A stretch of DNA of 64,000 nucleotides, taken from Acidobacteriota bacterium. GTDB taxonomy: Bacteria; Acidobacteriota; Blastocatellia; RBC074. Shown here piece after piece: positions 61,307 through 64,000 of this stretch. Where the stretch lies: the NCBI GenBank assembly GCA_016196035.1, contig JACPYM010000107.1:62001-126000 (forward strand), in the 5' to 3' direction. The stretch's first letter is position 1, and every line of letters begins with the position of its first letter. Made by a program: the position numbers and the translations under genes. A model generated the notes under the pieces. It ran no database searches. It was not told where the DNA came from and saw only the letters and a list, made by a program, of their open reading frames with translations.

Positions 61307-64000
61307 TTAGTAAGTCGGCGCTGAACGTAACCACTCGGCGAACAATCCGACGCGAATTTTCATGCGTCCGGCAATATCGAATTCAATAACATCACGATCA
61401 GTCATGTCCTTCAATAAAAAGTCGCGATTATCAAACACTGGTAAATCCGCCAGATTGGCACCCGTGAAGGGCGTAGAGGTGTTGGCAATAGCGGTCAGCA
61501 AACCGAGATAAGTCTCTCTATCGGCTTCAGCGACAGATTCGCCTGCTGCCGTAATCAGAGGATCGAATCTTTCAATGGGCAACCGGTCATTGCCTACCGT
61601 CAACTCGCGCGCAACGTTATTGATGTCAGCTTCAGTGATGAACGGGGCTTTCTCTTTGTTGAGGTAACGCACCAGCCGGTCACACATGATCTGAAGGTAA
61701 AAAGGACTCCCAGCCGTTAGCTCAAGTAGGCGCGGCAGCGCTTTATTTCCCCGATAACGAGTTTTTTCATCCAACAGGATAGGCTGCACGGCCAGCGAGA
61801 GTGCATCGTGTTCTGAAAGGTAGGTAATACGCTCGTCATAAGTAACCCCGAACTCATTCGCGTAAGCCTGCTTGAACTTCGTCATCGAATCCTGCCCCAC
61901 TACCACAGCACTAAAAGTGTTAAGTTGCAGCAAGGCTTTCCAGTTACGCATAAAGCCTGGCGAAACCAGCTTTTCGGTAATGTACTCAAACAGGTAGGTA
62001 AATTCATCAATCAATAACACGATGCGTGGCTCGTGCCAGCCGTTCTCTTTAAGCGTGCGTATTGTTTGCATGACCGCTTGACGGAAGGCGCGCACGGGGT
62101 CGTCATGCACCTCGCTCATTGAAGGCCAGGTTGCCAGATTAAAGCCAAGTCGGTCAACTACCTTCATTTGGAGTGAATCAAGGCAGGTTTGAATAAAGCT
62201 TCTTTCAGCCGCCTCTGTATTGATTGCTCCAACCGTTAACGAAACAGCTAGATTAGGATGAGTAATTCGCTGCTCGACCTGATGCACGACGGATGACTTA
62301 CCCGAGCGTTTTTGTCCATATAGCACAAAGCATTGGCCGACCGGACCGTGCAAAACGTATTCCTCAATCCGCTTGACCAGATCTGCGCGGCCAAAAAACA
62401 TTTCGTGCTTTTCGACTACTTTGCCACCCGCATAAATCCCATACGGATTGGCAATCGGGACGAATGAGTCAGCCAGACTAAGGCGAATCGGAATCGGGTA
62501 AACCGCGCTCCTTTCGTTCTGACCGGCGCGAGTTCGATAACGAAGTACCGTCAATAGCGTGAAAGTCTGATCTTCGACCTGGGCTCTTGAGGGTTTGATT
62601 TTAAGTTCGATTTCCCGGCGCTCCCCGCTGCGCAGCACTTCGGGTGAAACGCCAGCCTCTTCAACGCTTAAGCCGTTTTCTTCTTCCGCGATCACTTCCA
62701 GCGCTTCGATTGGCGCGCCACCAGGCTTTGAGAAGATTTCTAGCCTGACTGTCAAACAACCATCCTTGAGTAAAAAGTAATCGTCTTTCAGCAAGTTGGT
62801 CACCTCAAAATCCGGCTTCGCATTTGCTTGGAAATCCTTGAAATTCTGTTTGATCTGTTTTTCGAGATGATGGCAAATCGGGAGCAGCGATTCGACCGAG
62901 AGTTTGGTAGGGCTGGTCCTGATCTCTTCGGTGATGGTGTCAAGTTCCGTGGTGACTCGCCCAAATTTGGCCTCACGTTCAATGTAATCATTATCCTGCC
63001 AATACCTGGCGACATCAGCCATCACCCGGCTCACTGTGGTCAGTCGTAACCTGTCCAATTCAAAGCGGGTGTTTTGCGCGCACCCCGCCAAAGTTTTGGA
63101 CATGTCCTGCAACACTCCCACGCTCAGCGGCGAACCTGCCAGCGCATCCAAAGCGGATTTTTCCCGTCGGCAACGATCTTCTTCTGCGTACAGCGCTTCG
63201 TTTAGATTTGTGTATTGCTTCAGGAAATTAGCAGGCGCGCGCGATTTTGTCAGTTCAGTTGACAGAAATCGCACAGCGTCGTCGGACATTCGCCCATAAT
63301 AAGGGAAATCACGCTGAAAACGATTCCACCCGGAGGCATCACTGTCAAAACGTTTAAGTACCGTATTGAGATAAACTCTTCCTTCTTTTGAGAGTAATTC
63401 TCCGGGGGCAGGTAAGGCTGAAAGATAAGTCGCCAGCAAGTAGGTCAAATCCTGTTCATGGACTCTTGTGCTGGCCAGCGCGATGGCTTCGGCAAAATAG
63501 CAGCGCGCCGTATCGCGCGGGAAACTGTCATTCAGCGCCATTTCCCCAAGGTGCGAGAGACTAAGGCGCATATTTTCAACTACTGTGCGTTCACCCGCAG
63601 CTTCTGGGGCTTCCTGGCAAATCGCCGCAATCGTTAGACTGATTTCCGCACGTTCTTTCGGGACTCTGCCCCGCAAGGCATCGCGTTGCCGTTCAAGCCG
63701 TTGTATATCCTGTTCGTCGTAATAGCCGCGCGCTTTTGAACGATCATCCACGCGCCGGAAATCACAGGTACTAAGAAGATATTTGGTGAAAGCAGAAAAA
63801 CCGGAGGAAAAACCTATCAACTCATCGAAGTAGCTGTTTTCCGGTGTTTGATTGGGTTGAAGCCCTTGTTCACGGTATTGCTTGATCTTTTCGATAAAAG
63901 CAGTTGTCAGGGGATCAGGCGGCGCAGCGCGAAGCAAAGCCAGAGCTTCATCGAATTTACCCAAAGCGAACAAGCAGTAGGCTTGCTGGCGTATATAGTT
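61307..64000 (-). CDS. Large TPR-containing P-loop NTPase (5' end beyond the window)
   Basis: At least 897 residues are visible; the frame is open to the window edge, where QQAYCLFALGKFDEALALLR looks like a TPR motif. A long helical N-terminal region is followed by a beta-sandwich-like segment (FEVTNLLKDDYFLLKDGCLT onward). The ATPase domain has FFGRADLVKRIEEYVL, Walker A YGQKRSGKSS (about visible residue 560) and Walker B RIVLLIDEFTYLF. A C-terminal winged-helix-like part ends DVIEFDIAGRMKIRVGLFAE. It is probably a STAND-type sensor NTPase. It is in one operon with the HEPN-tailed NTPase (21-bp spacing) in an AT-richer stretch. Confidence 0.8.
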   Translation of the reverse strand, partial: NYIRQQAYCLFALGKFDEALALLRAAPPDPLTTAFIEKIKQYREQGLQPNQTPENSYFDELIGFSSGFSAFTKYLLSTCDFRRVDDRSKARGYYDEQDIQRLERQRDALRGRVPKERAEISLTIAAICQEAPEAAGERTVVENMRLSLSHLGEMALNDSFPRDTARCYFAEAIALASTRVHEQDLTYLLATYLSALPAPGELLSKEGRVYLNTVLKRFDSDASGWNRFQRDFPYYGRMSDDAVRFLSTELTKSRAPANFLKQYTNLNEALYAEEDRCRREKSALDALAGSPLSVGVLQDMSKTLAGCAQNTRFELDRLRLTTVSRVMADVARYWQDNDYIEREAKFGRVTTELDTITEEIRTSPTKLSVESLLPICHHLEKQIKQNFKDFQANAKPDFEVTNLLKDDYFLLKDGCLTVRLEIFSKPGGAPIEALEVIAEEENGLSVEEAGVSPEVLRSGERREIELKIKPSRAQVEDQTFTLLTVLRYRTRAGQNERSAVYPIPIRLSLADSFVPIANPYGIYAGGKVVEKHEMFFGRADLVKRIEEYVLHGPVGQCFVLYGQKRSGKSSVVHQVEQRITHPNLAVSLTVGAINTEAAERSFIQTCLDSLQMKVVDRLGFNLATWPSMSEVHDDPVRAFRQAVMQTIRTLKENGWHEPRIVLLIDEFTYLFEYITEKLVSPGFMRNWKALLQLNTFSAVVVGQDSMTKFKQAYANEFGVTYDERITYLSEHDALSLAVQPILLDEKTRYRGNKALPRLLELTAGSPFYLQIMCDRLVRYLNKEKAPFITEADINNVARELTVGNDRLPIERFDPLITAAGESVAEADRETYLGLLTAIANTSTPFTGANLADLPVFDNRDFLLKDMTDRDVIEFDIAGRMKIRVGLFAEWLRSAPTY

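Overview
The window is a gene-dense, GC-rich bacterial chromosome segment with no rRNA, tRNA or CRISPR array. Gene content suggests an Acidobacteriota member, perhaps class Blastocatellia: a six-cysteine O2-tolerant [NiFe] hydrogenase, a type IV pilus/type II secretion cluster whose secretin carries a cohesin-like tail, an FHA / Ser-Thr kinase / PEGA signalling cluster, GxxExxY, AF2212-type, DUF4926 and DUF5678 genes, and a large radical SAM protein resembling tetraether (membrane-spanning lipid) synthases. This assignment is inference from gene content only.

Layout. 1-5.4 kb (minus): uptake hydrogenase operon, small subunit > large subunit > cytochrome b > maturation protease > HupH-like > HypA > HypB (cut by the window edge). 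5.6-7.5 kb (minus): universal stress protein, thioredoxin 2, lipoprotein-like cytochrome c. 7.7-16.7 kb (minus): PilC/GspF > PilB/GspE > secretin > three pseudopilins > PilM-like protein. 17.8-25.2 kb (plus): FHA protein, Ser/Thr kinase fused to a formylglycine-enzyme-like domain, PEGA protein, Tat-like hypothetical protein, HAD hydrolase and a membrane-anchored protein. 25.4-34.1 kb: nucleotidyltransferase-fold protein, aldehyde dehydrogenase, a GxxExxY nuclease gene framed by terminal inverted repeats, glycosyltransferase, toxin-antitoxin pair, hydrolase, AraC/GyrI regulator and two VOC proteins behind duplicated signal-peptide leaders. 34.2-41.9 kb: ABC ATPase and giant FtsX-type permease, oxidoreductase, PQQ-like propeller, DUF1295 protein. 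42.0-46.5 kb: accessory region with a PIN/antitoxin pair, several broken genes, an AT-rich two-gene islet and a DUF5678/retropepsin pair. 46.7-53.7 kb: radical SAM protein, PHP-type phosphatase and two M16 peptidase-family proteins. 54.2-59.7 kb: two histidine kinases, a single-domain response regulator and a frameshifted LytTR regulator. 59.8-64 kb (minus): two adjacent P-loop NTPases, one ending in a Swt1-like HEPN domain, in a visibly AT-richer region.

Two things stand out. First, the NTPase/HEPN gene pair at the right end looks like an uncharacterised conflict (abortive-infection type) system. Second, the window is full of inverted repeats. Many have arms built from short tandem words (CACAGAGGC, CACGAAG, ACGGAAC, GATTGCG, TAGTTGA, GGGATGA), while others are long perfect hairpins. 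They sit in intergenic gaps, inside the hydrogenase operon, around the GxxExxY gene, and in-frame inside a permease gene. One family (GCCACAGAGGCACAGAG...) frames a PD-(D/E)XK-type gene at one locus and occurs as a gene-less MITE-like element at another.
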